Below, piece after piece: positions 38,200-46,162 of a DNA stretch of 64,000 nucleotides. The DNA comes from Halorubrum sp. BV1 (GTDB taxonomy: Archaea > Halobacteriota > Halobacteria > Halobacteriales > Haloferacaceae), in NCBI RefSeq assembly GCF_000746205.1, contig NZ_JQKV01000001.1, positions 854,388 to 918,387 of the forward strand, in the 5' to 3' direction. A program made the translations under genes and the position numbers. The first letter of the stretch is position 1. Every line of letters starts with the position of its first letter. Under the pieces are notes generated by a model. It saw nothing but the letters and a program-made list of their open reading frames with translations, ran no database searches and was not told where the DNA came from.

Positions 38200-40533
38200 A
38201 TGAGTCTGTCCGATCCGGACCACGAGCTCGTCGTCGCGGAGCTGGGCCGGGAGCCGACGGCGGCCGAGGCCGCGCTGTTCGAGAACCTCTGGAGCGAACA
38301 CTGCGCGTACCGCTCCTCGCGGCCGCTCCTGTCGGCGTTCGACAGCGAGGGCGACCAGGTCGTCGTCGGCCCCGGCGACGACGCGGCCGTCCTCGCGTTA
38401 CCCGAACCGGACGCCGCGGACACGCCCGCGTCGGAGCGCGACGCCGACGACTACGGCGACCAGTACGTCACCTTCGGCGTCGAGAGCCACAACCACCCGT
38501 CCTTCGTCGACCCCTTCGACGGGGCCGCCACGGGCGTCGGCGGCATCGTCCGCGACACGATGTCGATGGGCGCATACCCGATCGCCCTGCTCGACTCGCT
38601 GTACTTCGGCGACTTCGACCGCGAGCGGTCGCGGTACCTCTTCGAGGGCGTCGTCGAGGGGATCTCTCACTACGGCAACTGCATCGGGGTGCCCACGGTC
38701 GGCGGCAGCGTCGCCTTCCACGGCGGCTACGAGGGAAACCCCCTCGTCAACGTCGCGTGTGTCGGCCTGACGAACGCGGATCGGCTCGTCACCGCCACGG
38801 CCCAAGAGCCGGGGAACAAGCTCGTCTTGGTCGGTAACGGCACCGGCCGCGACGGCCTCGGCGGCGCGTCGTTCGCGAGCGAGGACCTCGCGGAGGACGC
38901 CGAGACGGAGGACCGCCCCGCGGTGCAGGTCGGCGACCCCTACGCGGAAAAGCGGCTCATCGAGTGCAACGAGGCCCTCGTGGACGAGGATCTGATCGTC
39001 TCCGCGCGCGACCTCGGCGCGGCCGGCCTCGGCGGGGCGTCCTCCGAACTCGTCGCGAAGGGGGGGCTCGGCGCGCGAATCGACCTCGACCGGGTCCACC
39101 AGCGCGAGCCGAACATGAACCCGATGGAGATCTTGCTGGCCGAGAGCCAAGAGCGGATGTGCTACGAGGTTTCACCCGACGACGTCGAGCGCGTCGCGGA
39201 CCTCGCGGAGCGGTTCGACCTCGGCTGTTCGGTCATCGGCGAGGTGACGGACGGGAACTACGTCTGCGAGTTCGCCGGCGACGCCGAGAGCGACGCTGAC
39301 GACCCCGAGAGCGAGGTCGTCGTCGACGTCGACGCCGAGTTCCTCGCCGACGGCGCGCCGATGAACGACCTTCCGAGCGAAGCGCCAACCCAGCCCGGCC
39401 GGGACCTCCCGGACCCGGCTCCCGCGCTCGACGAGGCGGTCGAGTCGGTGCTCGCCGCGCCCTCGACCGCGAGCAAGCGCTGGGTGTACCGTCAGTATGA
39501 CCACGAGGTCGGGGCGCGAACGGCGCTGAAACCCGGCGACGACGCCGCTATCATGGCGATCCGCGAGACAGAGCGCGACGGCGAAAGCGCGGGCGACGGC
39601 GAAAGTTCGGGCGACCGCAAAAGCGCGGGCAGAGAGGAAACCGCTCCCGCAGACGGGGGCGTCGGCCTCGCGCTCTCCTCGGGCGCGAACCCAAACTGGA
39701 CCGCGGCCGCGCCGTACGAGGGGGCCCGCGCGGTCGCCCTCGAAAACGCCACGAACCTCGCCGCGAAGGGCGCGGTCCCGCTCGCCGCGGTCGACTGTCT
39801 CAACGGCGGCAACCCGGAGAAGCCGAGCGTGTACGGTGGGTTCGAGGGGATCGTCGACGGGCTCGCCGACGCCTGCGCCGACCTCGATACCCCGGTCGTC
39901 GGCGGGAACGTCTCACTCTACAACGACAGCGTCGAGGGGCCGATCCCGCCGACGCCGACCCTCGCGCTGATCGGCACGAAGCGAGGGTACGACGCGCCGC
40001 CCGCGGCGCTCGACGCGGACCACGCGGCCGACTCCGAACTGCTCCTCGTCGGTGCGGGGGGCGACGCGCTCGGCGGGTCGGAGTACCTCGCGCAGACTGG
40101 AGGGACAGACCGGTTCCCGTCGCTTCCGGACGAGTCGGGCGACGGCGACAGCGAGCTCGGTGACGACGAGAGGCTCGGTGACCTCGTCGCGTCGCTCGCG
40201 GCGGTCGCGCGACACGAGTCGACGCTCGCGGCCCACGACGTGAGCGACGGCGGGCTCGCGGTCGCGCTCGCCGAGCTGGTGACCGACGACGCCGGCGTCG
40301 ACGCGCGGCTCCCGGACCGCGTCGCGGCCTTCGACGAGACGCCCGGCCGCCTCGTCATCCAGACCACTGATCCCGAGGCGGTCGCCGACCTCGCGGGCGA
40401 GACGCCGGTGCTCCGCCTCGGCGACGTGACGACCGACGGGACGCTCTCGCTCGGCGTCGGCGAGGAGTCCGTCGCGCTCACCGCCGACGCGATCCGCGAC
40501 CACCGCGACGTCATCGACCGCGAACTCGCCTGA
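38200..40533 (+). CDS. purL: Phosphoribosylformylglycinamidine synthase subunit PurL
   Basis: A 777-residue synthetase of the small PurL type that works with separate PurS and PurQ subunits in step four of purine synthesis. Signatures: ENLWSEHCAYRSSRPLL, GPGDDAAVLALPEP, FGVESHNHPSFVDPFDGAATGVGGIVRDTMSMGAYPIA, SARDLGAAGLGGASSELVAKGG, and in the second half GGNPEKPSVYGGFEGIVDGLADAC and VVGGNVSLYND. A hydrophilic, repetitive insertion (ERDGESAGDGESSGDRKSAG, about residues 455-485) interrupts the second half, common in haloarchaeal proteins. TATA-like AAAAGCATTAG at about -30. Confidence 0.95.
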   Translation: MSLSDPDHELVVAELGREPTAAEAALFENLWSEHCAYRSSRPLLSAFDSEGDQVVVGPGDDAAVLALPEPDAADTPASERDADDYGDQYVTFGVESHNHPSFVDPFDGAATGVGGIVRDTMSMGAYPIALLDSLYFGDFDRERSRYLFEGVVEGISHYGNCIGVPTVGGSVAFHGGYEGNPLVNVACVGLTNADRLVTATAQEPGNKLVLVGNGTGRDGLGGASFASEDLAEDAETEDRPAVQVGDPYAEKRLIECNEALVDEDLIVSARDLGAAGLGGASSELVAKGGLGARIDLDRVHQREPNMNPMEILLAESQERMCYEVSPDDVERVADLAERFDLGCSVIGEVTDGNYVCEFAGDAESDADDPESEVVVDVDAEFLADGAPMNDLPSEAPTQPGRDLPDPAPALDEAVESVLAAPSTASKRWVYRQYDHEVGARTALKPGDDAAIMAIRETERDGESAGDGESSGDRKSAGREETAPADGGVGLALSSGANPNWTAAAPYEGARAVALENATNLAAKGAVPLAAVDCLNGGNPEKPSVYGGFEGIVDGLADACADLDTPVVGGNVSLYNDSVEGPIPPTPTLALIGTKRGYDAPPAALDADHAADSELLLVGAGGDALGGSEYLAQTGGTDRFPSLPDESGDGDSELGDDERLGDLVASLAAVARHESTLAAHDVSDGGLAVALAELVTDDAGVDARLPDRVAAFDETPGRLVIQTTDPEAVADLAGETPVLRLGDVTTDGTLSLGVGEESVALTADAIRDHRDVIDRELA

Positions 40534-40654
40534 GCCGGGCTCCGGTCGCGGCGAATCACGAACCCCGGCGGCGCGTCGCCGAGGCGAGAGCGTCCGCCGG
40601 CCGCGGCGAGCCGTCCCGCTGGGCGTTTTCGACGAGAGAAACCGAGCGATATGT

Positions 40655-40672
40655 TTTTAGGGTTTCCTAAAA
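40655..40672. promoter_or_regulatory. Iron-box-like palindrome TTTTAGG-GTTT-CCTAAAA
   Basis: A perfect 7-4-7 inverted repeat overlapping the likely TATA element (TAAAATA, 40668-40674) of the ABC ATPase gene. The TTAGG/CCTAA half-sites resemble those bound by DtxR/IdeR-type metal-dependent repressors, and the downstream gene is Fe-transporter-like, so iron-dependent repression is plausible. Confidence 0.6.
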
Positions 40673-40693
40673 TACGTAGCGACACTCACGGGA

Positions 40694-40710
40694 CACCGGT
40701 CGCTCCGGTG
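40694..40710 (+). other. Short hairpin in the 5' leader of the ABC ATPase gene
   Basis: CACCGG-TCGCT-CCGGTG, a perfect six-base-pair stem between the predicted transcription start and the ATG at 40723. May hinder or modulate translation initiation. Confidence 0.35.
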
Positions 40711-40722
40711 CCCGCCACATCG

Positions 40723-41880
40723 ATGGCTCAAACGCAATCAGTCGGAACGACACAGTCGGACGGGGAACGCGAGGAGGCGAGCGGGTCGTCTGACGCGGCG
40801 CGGCCGGCGACCTCTGAGTCGTCCGATCCGGTGTTGTCGCTATCGAACGTGCGGAAGGATTTCGGACCCGAGACCGCCATCGACGGCGTCTCGCTCGACG
40901 TCCGCCCCGGGGAACTGCTCACGTTTCTCGGTCCCTCCGGGTGCGGGAAGACGACGACGCTCCGCACGATCGCGGGCTTAGAAGAGCCGACCGACGGCCG
41001 CGTCGTCCTCGGCGGCGAGACCGTCGCCGGTAACGGCACGCTCGTGCCGCCCGAAGCGCGCGACGTCGGCATCGTCTTCCAGAACTTCGCGTTGTTCCCG
41101 CACCTCACCGTCCGCGAGAACATCGCGTTCGGGCTGGAGGACGCGGACGCGGCAGCAACCGAAGCGCGCGTCGACGAGCTGCTCGAACTCGTCGAGATGA
41201 CCGACCACGGCGAGAAGACGCCGGACCAGCTCTCCGGTGGGCAAAAACAGCGCGTCGCGCTCGCGCGCTCGCTCGCGCCCGAACCCGAGGTCCTCCTCTT
41301 GGACGAACCGTTCTCGAACCTCGACGTGCGCCTGCGCGTGGAGATGCGCGAAGAGGTGCGCCGCATTCTGAAGGAGGCCGGCGTCACCGCCGTCTCGGTC
41401 ACCCACGACCAGGAGGAGGCGCTGTCCATCTCCGATCGCGTCGCCGTCATGAACGACGGGCAGATCGAGCAGGTCGGTCGTCCCGAGGAGGTCTTCGAGC
41501 GACCCGAGTCGAAGTTCGTCGCCTCCTTCCTCGGCCGCGCGTCGTTTCTGCAGGGCCACCTCCGCGACGGGAACGTCGAGACGGAGATCGGTCGGTTCGA
41601 CGCCGTCACGCTGGAGGGATACGACACGGTCTACGACGGCGCGCCGGTCGACGTCTTGGTCCGCCCGGACGACCTCCGAGCGACCCCCGCGAGCGCAGAA
41701 CTGGCCGACGGCGTCATCGTCTCCAGACAGTACGTCGGCCCCTCGTTCGTCTATCGCGTCGAACTCGACTCCGGCGACGCGGTCCACTGCCTGCACAACC
41801 ACGTCGAGGAGTTCGACCTCGACGAGCCCGTGACGCTGGATCTGTCGGCCGACCACCCGCTGGCGTGGTACCCGAGGTAG
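40723..41880 (+). CDS. ABC transporter ATP-binding protein, Fe3+ (FbpC)-like
   Basis: A 385-residue ATPase of the CUT1/FbpC branch: Walker A GPSGCGKTT, VFQNFALFPHLTV, signature LSGGQKQRVALARS, Walker B VLLLDEPFSNLD, and the H-loop VTHDQEEAL. The C-terminal 120 residues are a TOBE-type domain. A polar N-terminal extension of about 45 residues (AQTQSVGTTQSDGEREEAS...) precedes the nucleotide-binding domain. The start is ATG 40723; an ATG at 40651 lies before the promoter palindrome. No permease or binding protein lies next to it, so it is an orphan ATPase here. The iron box suggests ferric-iron import. Confidence 0.85.
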   Translation: MAQTQSVGTTQSDGEREEASGSSDAARPATSESSDPVLSLSNVRKDFGPETAIDGVSLDVRPGELLTFLGPSGCGKTTTLRTIAGLEEPTDGRVVLGGETVAGNGTLVPPEARDVGIVFQNFALFPHLTVRENIAFGLEDADAAATEARVDELLELVEMTDHGEKTPDQLSGGQKQRVALARSLAPEPEVLLLDEPFSNLDVRLRVEMREEVRRILKEAGVTAVSVTHDQEEALSISDRVAVMNDGQIEQVGRPEEVFERPESKFVASFLGRASFLQGHLRDGNVETEIGRFDAVTLEGYDTVYDGAPVDVLVRPDDLRATPASAELADGVIVSRQYVGPSFVYRVELDSGDAVHCLHNHVEEFDLDEPVTLDLSADHPLAWYPR

Positions 41881-41997
41881 CGGCGGAGTTCGCCGGACGC
41901 ACAGAAACGTCAGTCACGATGTTCTACGACTGCCTAAACGGCGGGTTCACAGCGGTGCGCCCGGATCAGAACGTGACCGGAGCAGAATGTGACCGGA

Positions 41998-42144
41998 TCA
42001 GAACGTGAACAGGAAGGGGAGCACGTACGCGACCAGGAGTCCGACGAGGGTGACGGCCGCGCCGATACCGACCTCGCGGCTGCCGAACTCCTGCATCGGG
42101 GCTGTCACGCGCTTGTCCGGGTCGGGCTCGGAATGATCGTCCAT
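41998..42144 (-). CDS. DUF7550 family small membrane protein
   Basis: A 48-residue protein: acidic/histidine-bearing N-terminus DDHSEPDPDKRVTAPMQEFGSREVG followed by one transmembrane helix (IGAAVTLVGLLVAYVLPFLF). The TAPMQEFGSREVGIGAAVTLVGLLVAY pattern is that of DUF7550, a haloarchaeal family of unknown function. TATA-like CTTATGTAT at 42166-42174 (minus strand) lies 26 nt before the ATG. Confidence 0.7.
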   Translation of the reverse strand: MDDHSEPDPDKRVTAPMQEFGSREVGIGAAVTLVGLLVAYVLPFLFTF

Positions 42145-42717
42145 ATCGGCGTGTCGGACCGGGGGATACATAAGCGCACCTGAACGCGCTCGGGAAGTCG
42201 CCGAGCCATCGACGCCGGCGCACACGACGAGCAGACGGGAGACCAGTTCGCACCCGCCTTCGGGAGGGTGATCGAGACGCGGCGAGGGGGCGACGACCGG
42301 ACGTGTCGCGTCCGGTATCCGACGCCGACCGGGTGGCGGTCGCTGTGAACTCGATCTGAACGCGGAGCCGAATCGCAACCGATTGCGGTCCGCGCGCGAG
42401 CGCGCTGTCGACGGCTTCCGACGAGCGCGGACGGCCGTTCCACATGTCGGGATTGCGCGGTACAACGTGTCATGCGCACGTCTGCCGCACTCCTCGCCGA
42501 ATTCACACGCTCGGCGGACGGAGAGTCGATTTCGGTCGAACCGCTACGACCGCTCGGTCGACGAGTGTTCCGACACCAAGTATGTTCAGATTAATTTTAC
42601 ACCGAAAATACATGTAAACACATCGAAGCGTGTCTGACACCTGCGATGGCGGTACGAGGCCCGAAACTCTCGATCGCTGTCTCGCGGTCGCCGAAATTCC
42701 CCACCTCCGGTAGTTTC

Positions 42718-42725
42718 ATATTATA
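42718..42725 (+). promoter_or_regulatory. Likely TATA box of the surface-protein operon
   Basis: ATATTATA is the most promoter-like sequence upstream of 42904. Transcription would begin near 42745-42750. Confidence 0.45.
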
Positions 42726-42890
42726 GTAGCTAACTGACTGTCATGTATCGGCGGCGGACGGTTCGGCTGCACCGGAGATCCGGGGGGATATCCGGTCGTG
42801 GTCACGCCGCTGACGAGTCACGATAAACGATGACAGCACGCAATCGGCGGTACGAGACAGGGGTACAGCGACGGCGTTCTCGACGGAACG

Positions 42891-42898
42891 GGAGTGAT
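42891..42898 (+). promoter_or_regulatory. Shine-Dalgarno site of the first surface-protein gene
   Basis: GGAGTGAT ends 5 nt before the ATG at 42904 and is nearly the full complement of the archaeal 16S 3' end (GGAGGTGAT). Unlike most genes in the window this one seems to be leadered and SD-driven. Confidence 0.6.
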
Positions 42899-42903
42899 GC
42901 GCG

Positions 42904-45900
42904 ATGACGGGAGCGTCGCGCCGGAAACGAGCACAGGCAGTGCTGTTCTCGGCGATTATGGTACTGTCCATGGTCGCTGTCGGTGTTGGTGGATTAGCCG
43001 GGGGTGTAGCAGCAGACAGCACTACCTACGTTGTTGGTTCTGGGGAAAATGCAGACTACGATACTATTCAGGGCGCAATTGATGGAGATGCATCCCAAGA
43101 CGACATAATTCTCGTTGAAGATGGTGAGTATGACCCATTTGAATCAAATATAGAGAATGTAACGATCACTGCCGCAGATGGTGCATCACCTAACATCACG
43201 GCTTCTGAGAGTCAACTTGACGATGCGACGGACCCGATCGTTTACCTCGGTGGGAACGATGTGACTTTCTCAGACATCGACGTAGAAGGCCCTAGCCGCG
43301 GTACTGGCGTTGGTGTTCGAATTGGAACAAGCGCTGCTATCGATGCCAGCAATGCAGAGGTTTCTGGCGTGGATGTGTCGAACGTGTTGACCGGAATTCA
43401 GGCTGGCTCAAACGCTGAAGACAGCTTGATTGACAGTAATGACATCTCAAATGCGGTTGTCGGTATCAGCATTATTGGTGACGCTGCAACCGTCTCTGGA
43501 AATACAATATCAGATGTCGATTCCACCGGTGATGTCCCCAGTGAGGGGATTGGAATCGCTGGCACTGACCATACCATAGAGGCTAATGAGATATCAGCAG
43601 CAAGTGGTGTAGTTGAGGTTCGTGTCTACAATGATGAGCTGCCAACAGTAAACGGCGAAAGTCAAAACGAAACCGCAGTGGCAAACGCGATACTAGAGGC
43701 AGAAGGGGTAGATTCTGTTGAATTTGATTCTTCTGAGAATTTATACGATGGATCTATTACTGTCGGTGACGCGTCGTACGCAACGCTCCAGCAGGCCCAA
43801 GACGCTGCCAGTGAAGGAGACACTGTAGAGGTAAACCCCGGTACCTATGAGGAGTCTGTCACGATCGACACTCCCGGTCTGACGCTTGAAGGCCCGTACG
43901 CTGATACCCCGGGACATGACAGCACACGTGGCGAGAACGAAGCGATAATCGAAGGACAGATTCGCTTCGATGATGCTGCGGATGTAACGGTGACCGGGTT
44001 TACTGTTGACGAGCCAGAGGGTGGCTTCGCCGGGACAAAGCACGGTATCGAACTGAACAGCGCACCTGGCGTCGAAATTAGAAACAACATTGTCCGCAAA
44101 AACGAGGAATCAGGATTCGGTATTGGGACCAACAATGGTCTCGCTGGTGACGCTACTATCGCGGGCAATTACGTCGAAAATGGCACTGTCGCTGGCGTTG
44201 CAGTTCTGTCTGAGAACTCACTTATCGAGGGGGATAGTATCAACATAGATATCATCAATAACAAAGCAGAGAATCCGGCGACAGAAGGTATCTACGTCTT
44301 CGAGCAAACTGGATCTGAGTTCTCGGTTCCTGTTGATCTCACTATCGAAGGAAACAGTGTCCAAGATGCGGGTGCATATGATATCAAGCTCGGAAGCAGT
44401 AGAAGTGAGTCTCTGAGCGGATTCAGCAGCATCAACGGCATCGGCACTGGGTCGGAGAACGCTCCCGAGGACACCGGAGACAGTATTTTAGAAAGCAACG
44501 CTGGGGTCAATTCGGTTGAATATGCTCTGAATGACGTTTCCGAAGTGTTCACCGTGGAGACACTGACCGTTTCTAGTGGTGAATCGATTCAGGAAGCTGT
44601 TGATACAGCCACAGAACTGGACATCGGCACCATCGAGATTGAATCAGGTACCTACAACCAGAACGTAACGATCAACGCGCCGAACGTCACCATCGACGGC
44701 CACGGTTCGGCAGTCATCGACGGGCGCATTGACATCCCCGTCGACGAGGTTACTGTCACAAACCTCACGGTTCAGAACGGAGCCCGAGCAGGCTCCGAAG
44801 CTGAGGGCATCTTCATAGGAAACGCAGACGGCTTCGACAACTTAGACGGCGACGTTACGCTGCGCAACGTGGTCGTCGAGGACGTGCACGGGCACGGCAC
44901 CGGAAGCACCGTTGAAGGAGTCCACGTCAAGTACTATGACGACGGTGACGAGATAGACGGGATCACGTTCGACAACCTCACCGTCCGAAACGTCACGCAG
45001 ACCGCAGAAGGTGCAGACGGGGTGAAACTTCAAGCCAAGGTCGATGACGTTTCGATAACCAACTCGACGTTCAGCGACATCGAAGGTGCTTGGGCGTACG
45101 GTGTCGTGTCGACGCCGTCCAGCCTCGAAGAGGACGTGCCCGAAGACGTGACGCTCCGCCGGAACACGATCGAGAACGTCACCGCGACGGAATATGACGG
45201 TGTCGGGCTCGGCATCGACGGAGGTAACGGAAATGGCTACGCGGACGCGAGCGATGTCAGAGCCACGCAGAACGACTTCCTCAACAACGATGTCGATATC
45301 CTGAACAAGGAACCCGACGGAGGTCCGATGTTCGCACCGCTGAACTACTTCGGCGAAGACGGGCCTACTGTCACCGGTAATGTCGTCTACGATCCCGTCT
45401 TGACGACGTCCGAGGAGAACGTTGCGGCTGATTCGGCGCGGAACATCACCGAGTACGGTTCCGTTCTCGATCTACAGTCCGACGGATCGCGTGCACTTGC
45501 CGTCGGCTTCTCGGCTCGGCCGGACGAGCCCGTCGGAGAGATCTTCGGCGAGATGGATATCACCGGCAACGCGTTCGTGTACGACAACGAGGCCGGTGAA
45601 TACCAAGATGCCAGCGGAGACTACGTGCCGAGCGTTGGCGAAGTGGTCGTGCTCACCAGCGAGGGTGCGATAGACGAGACGGTGACCGTCCCGGTTGAAA
45701 CAGACATCGACAACGAGGCCGCGACGCCCGAGTCTGTCTCACTCAGTAACGGCTGGAACCTAGTGGCGACCGGCGGCACCGTCGGCTTCGATTCGAGCAC
45801 GCTCGACATCGCCGGTGCCGAAGTGCAAAACGACCTGCAGCTACAGGCCCAGCCGAGCCAGCCCGGACTCGCTGAAGGAGAAGAACTCCCGCCGAGTGAG

Positions 45901-46158
45901 GCGTACACCGGTGCATTCGAAGGAACGTGGCTCTTCGTCGACGACGAACCGGACTCCGACGCGCAACTGGCAACCGGATATGCAGAAGATCAGTCGGCCG
46001 AAGAGTATATTTTCGAAGTGGTCTATCCGAACGATCCTCAAGCAGAGTACCCGCCGGTGCCGATAGATCCGAGGTACCCGCCGGAGTTCGCCTACCCGCC
46101 AGAACTCATTTACGAGAATCCAGACGCGATTCTCGCAGAAGAGAACACTGACGAATAG
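42904..46158 (+). CDS. Secreted right-handed beta-helix surface protein
   Basis: A 1084-residue exported protein. The N-terminus (RRKRAQAVLFSAIMVLSMVAVGVGGLAGGVAA) is the haloarchaeal surface-glycoprotein type of signal peptide. At least three beta-helix modules begin with the pattern IQxAID...VEDGEYD / QDAASEGDTVEVNPGTYEESVTI / ESGTYNQNVTI, typical of pectate-lyase-like or NosD/CASH domains. Many N-x-S/T sequons suggest glycosylation. After about residue 880 there is a different domain (SLSNGWNLVATGGTVGF) and a C-terminus rich in Tyr and Pro (YPPVPIDPRYPPEFAYPPELIY). No C-terminal membrane helix or PGF-CTERM. The mature N-terminal half is AT-rich compared with the rest. The next gene starts 4 nt after the stop. 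Confidence 0.85.
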   Translation: MTGASRRKRAQAVLFSAIMVLSMVAVGVGGLAGGVAADSTTYVVGSGENADYDTIQGAIDGDASQDDIILVEDGEYDPFESNIENVTITAADGASPNITASESQLDDATDPIVYLGGNDVTFSDIDVEGPSRGTGVGVRIGTSAAIDASNAEVSGVDVSNVLTGIQAGSNAEDSLIDSNDISNAVVGISIIGDAATVSGNTISDVDSTGDVPSEGIGIAGTDHTIEANEISAASGVVEVRVYNDELPTVNGESQNETAVANAILEAEGVDSVEFDSSENLYDGSITVGDASYATLQQAQDAASEGDTVEVNPGTYEESVTIDTPGLTLEGPYADTPGHDSTRGENEAIIEGQIRFDDAADVTVTGFTVDEPEGGFAGTKHGIELNSAPGVEIRNNIVRKNEESGFGIGTNNGLAGDATIAGNYVENGTVAGVAVLSENSLIEGDSINIDIINNKAENPATEGIYVFEQTGSEFSVPVDLTIEGNSVQDAGAYDIKLGSSRSESLSGFSSINGIGTGSENAPEDTGDSILESNAGVNSVEYALNDVSEVFTVETLTVSSGESIQEAVDTATELDIGTIEIESGTYNQNVTINAPNVTIDGHGSAVIDGRIDIPVDEVTVTNLTVQNGARAGSEAEGIFIGNADGFDNLDGDVTLRNVVVEDVHGHGTGSTVEGVHVKYYDDGDEIDGITFDNLTVRNVTQTAEGADGVKLQAKVDDVSITNSTFSDIEGAWAYGVVSTPSSLEEDVPEDVTLRRNTIENVTATEYDGVGLGIDGGNGNGYADASDVRATQNDFLNNDVDILNKEPDGGPMFAPLNYFGEDGPTVTGNVVYDPVLTTSEENVAADSARNITEYGSVLDLQSDGSRALAVGFSARPDEPVGEIFGEMDITGNAFVYDNEAGEYQDASGDYVPSVGEVVVLTSEGAIDETVTVPVETDIDNEAATPESVSLSNGWNLVATGGTVGFDSSTLDIAGAEVQNDLQLQAQPSQPGLAEGEELPPSEAYTGAFEGTWLFVDDEPDSDAQLATGYAEDQSAEEYIFEVVYPNDPQAEYPPVPIDPRYPPEFAYPPELIYENPDAILAEENTDE
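43010..44640. other. AT-rich segment inside the surface-protein gene
   Basis: Codon choice changes from GC-ending to mixed within the gene. By hand count the 60 nt at 43081-43140 have 26 G+C (43%), whereas 45121-45180 have 38 (63%). The signal-peptide region before 43000 and everything after about 44640 look native. This marks a recombined or imported module. Confidence 0.7.
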
Positions 46159-46162
46159 ACCA

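Larger units (their letters stand above)
42145..42903. other. 759-nt gap with an AT-rich patch and the leader of the surface locus
   Basis: No convincing gene. 42560-42640 and 42710-42730 are strikingly AT-rich (GATTAATTTTACACCG near 42587; ATATTATA at 42718-42725). The latter is the best promoter for the surface-protein operon and predicts a leader of about 155 nt before the ATG at 42904. Within that leader an ATG at 42743 opens a 27-codon ORF ending at 42826. Haloarchaeal S-layer genes are known to have leaders of about 100 nt, so a leader here is not out of place. Confidence 0.5.

Noticed and set aside
40651..40722. ATG at 40651 as the start of the ABC ATPase
   Set aside because: It lies before or within the promoter palindrome, so it would not be in the transcript.
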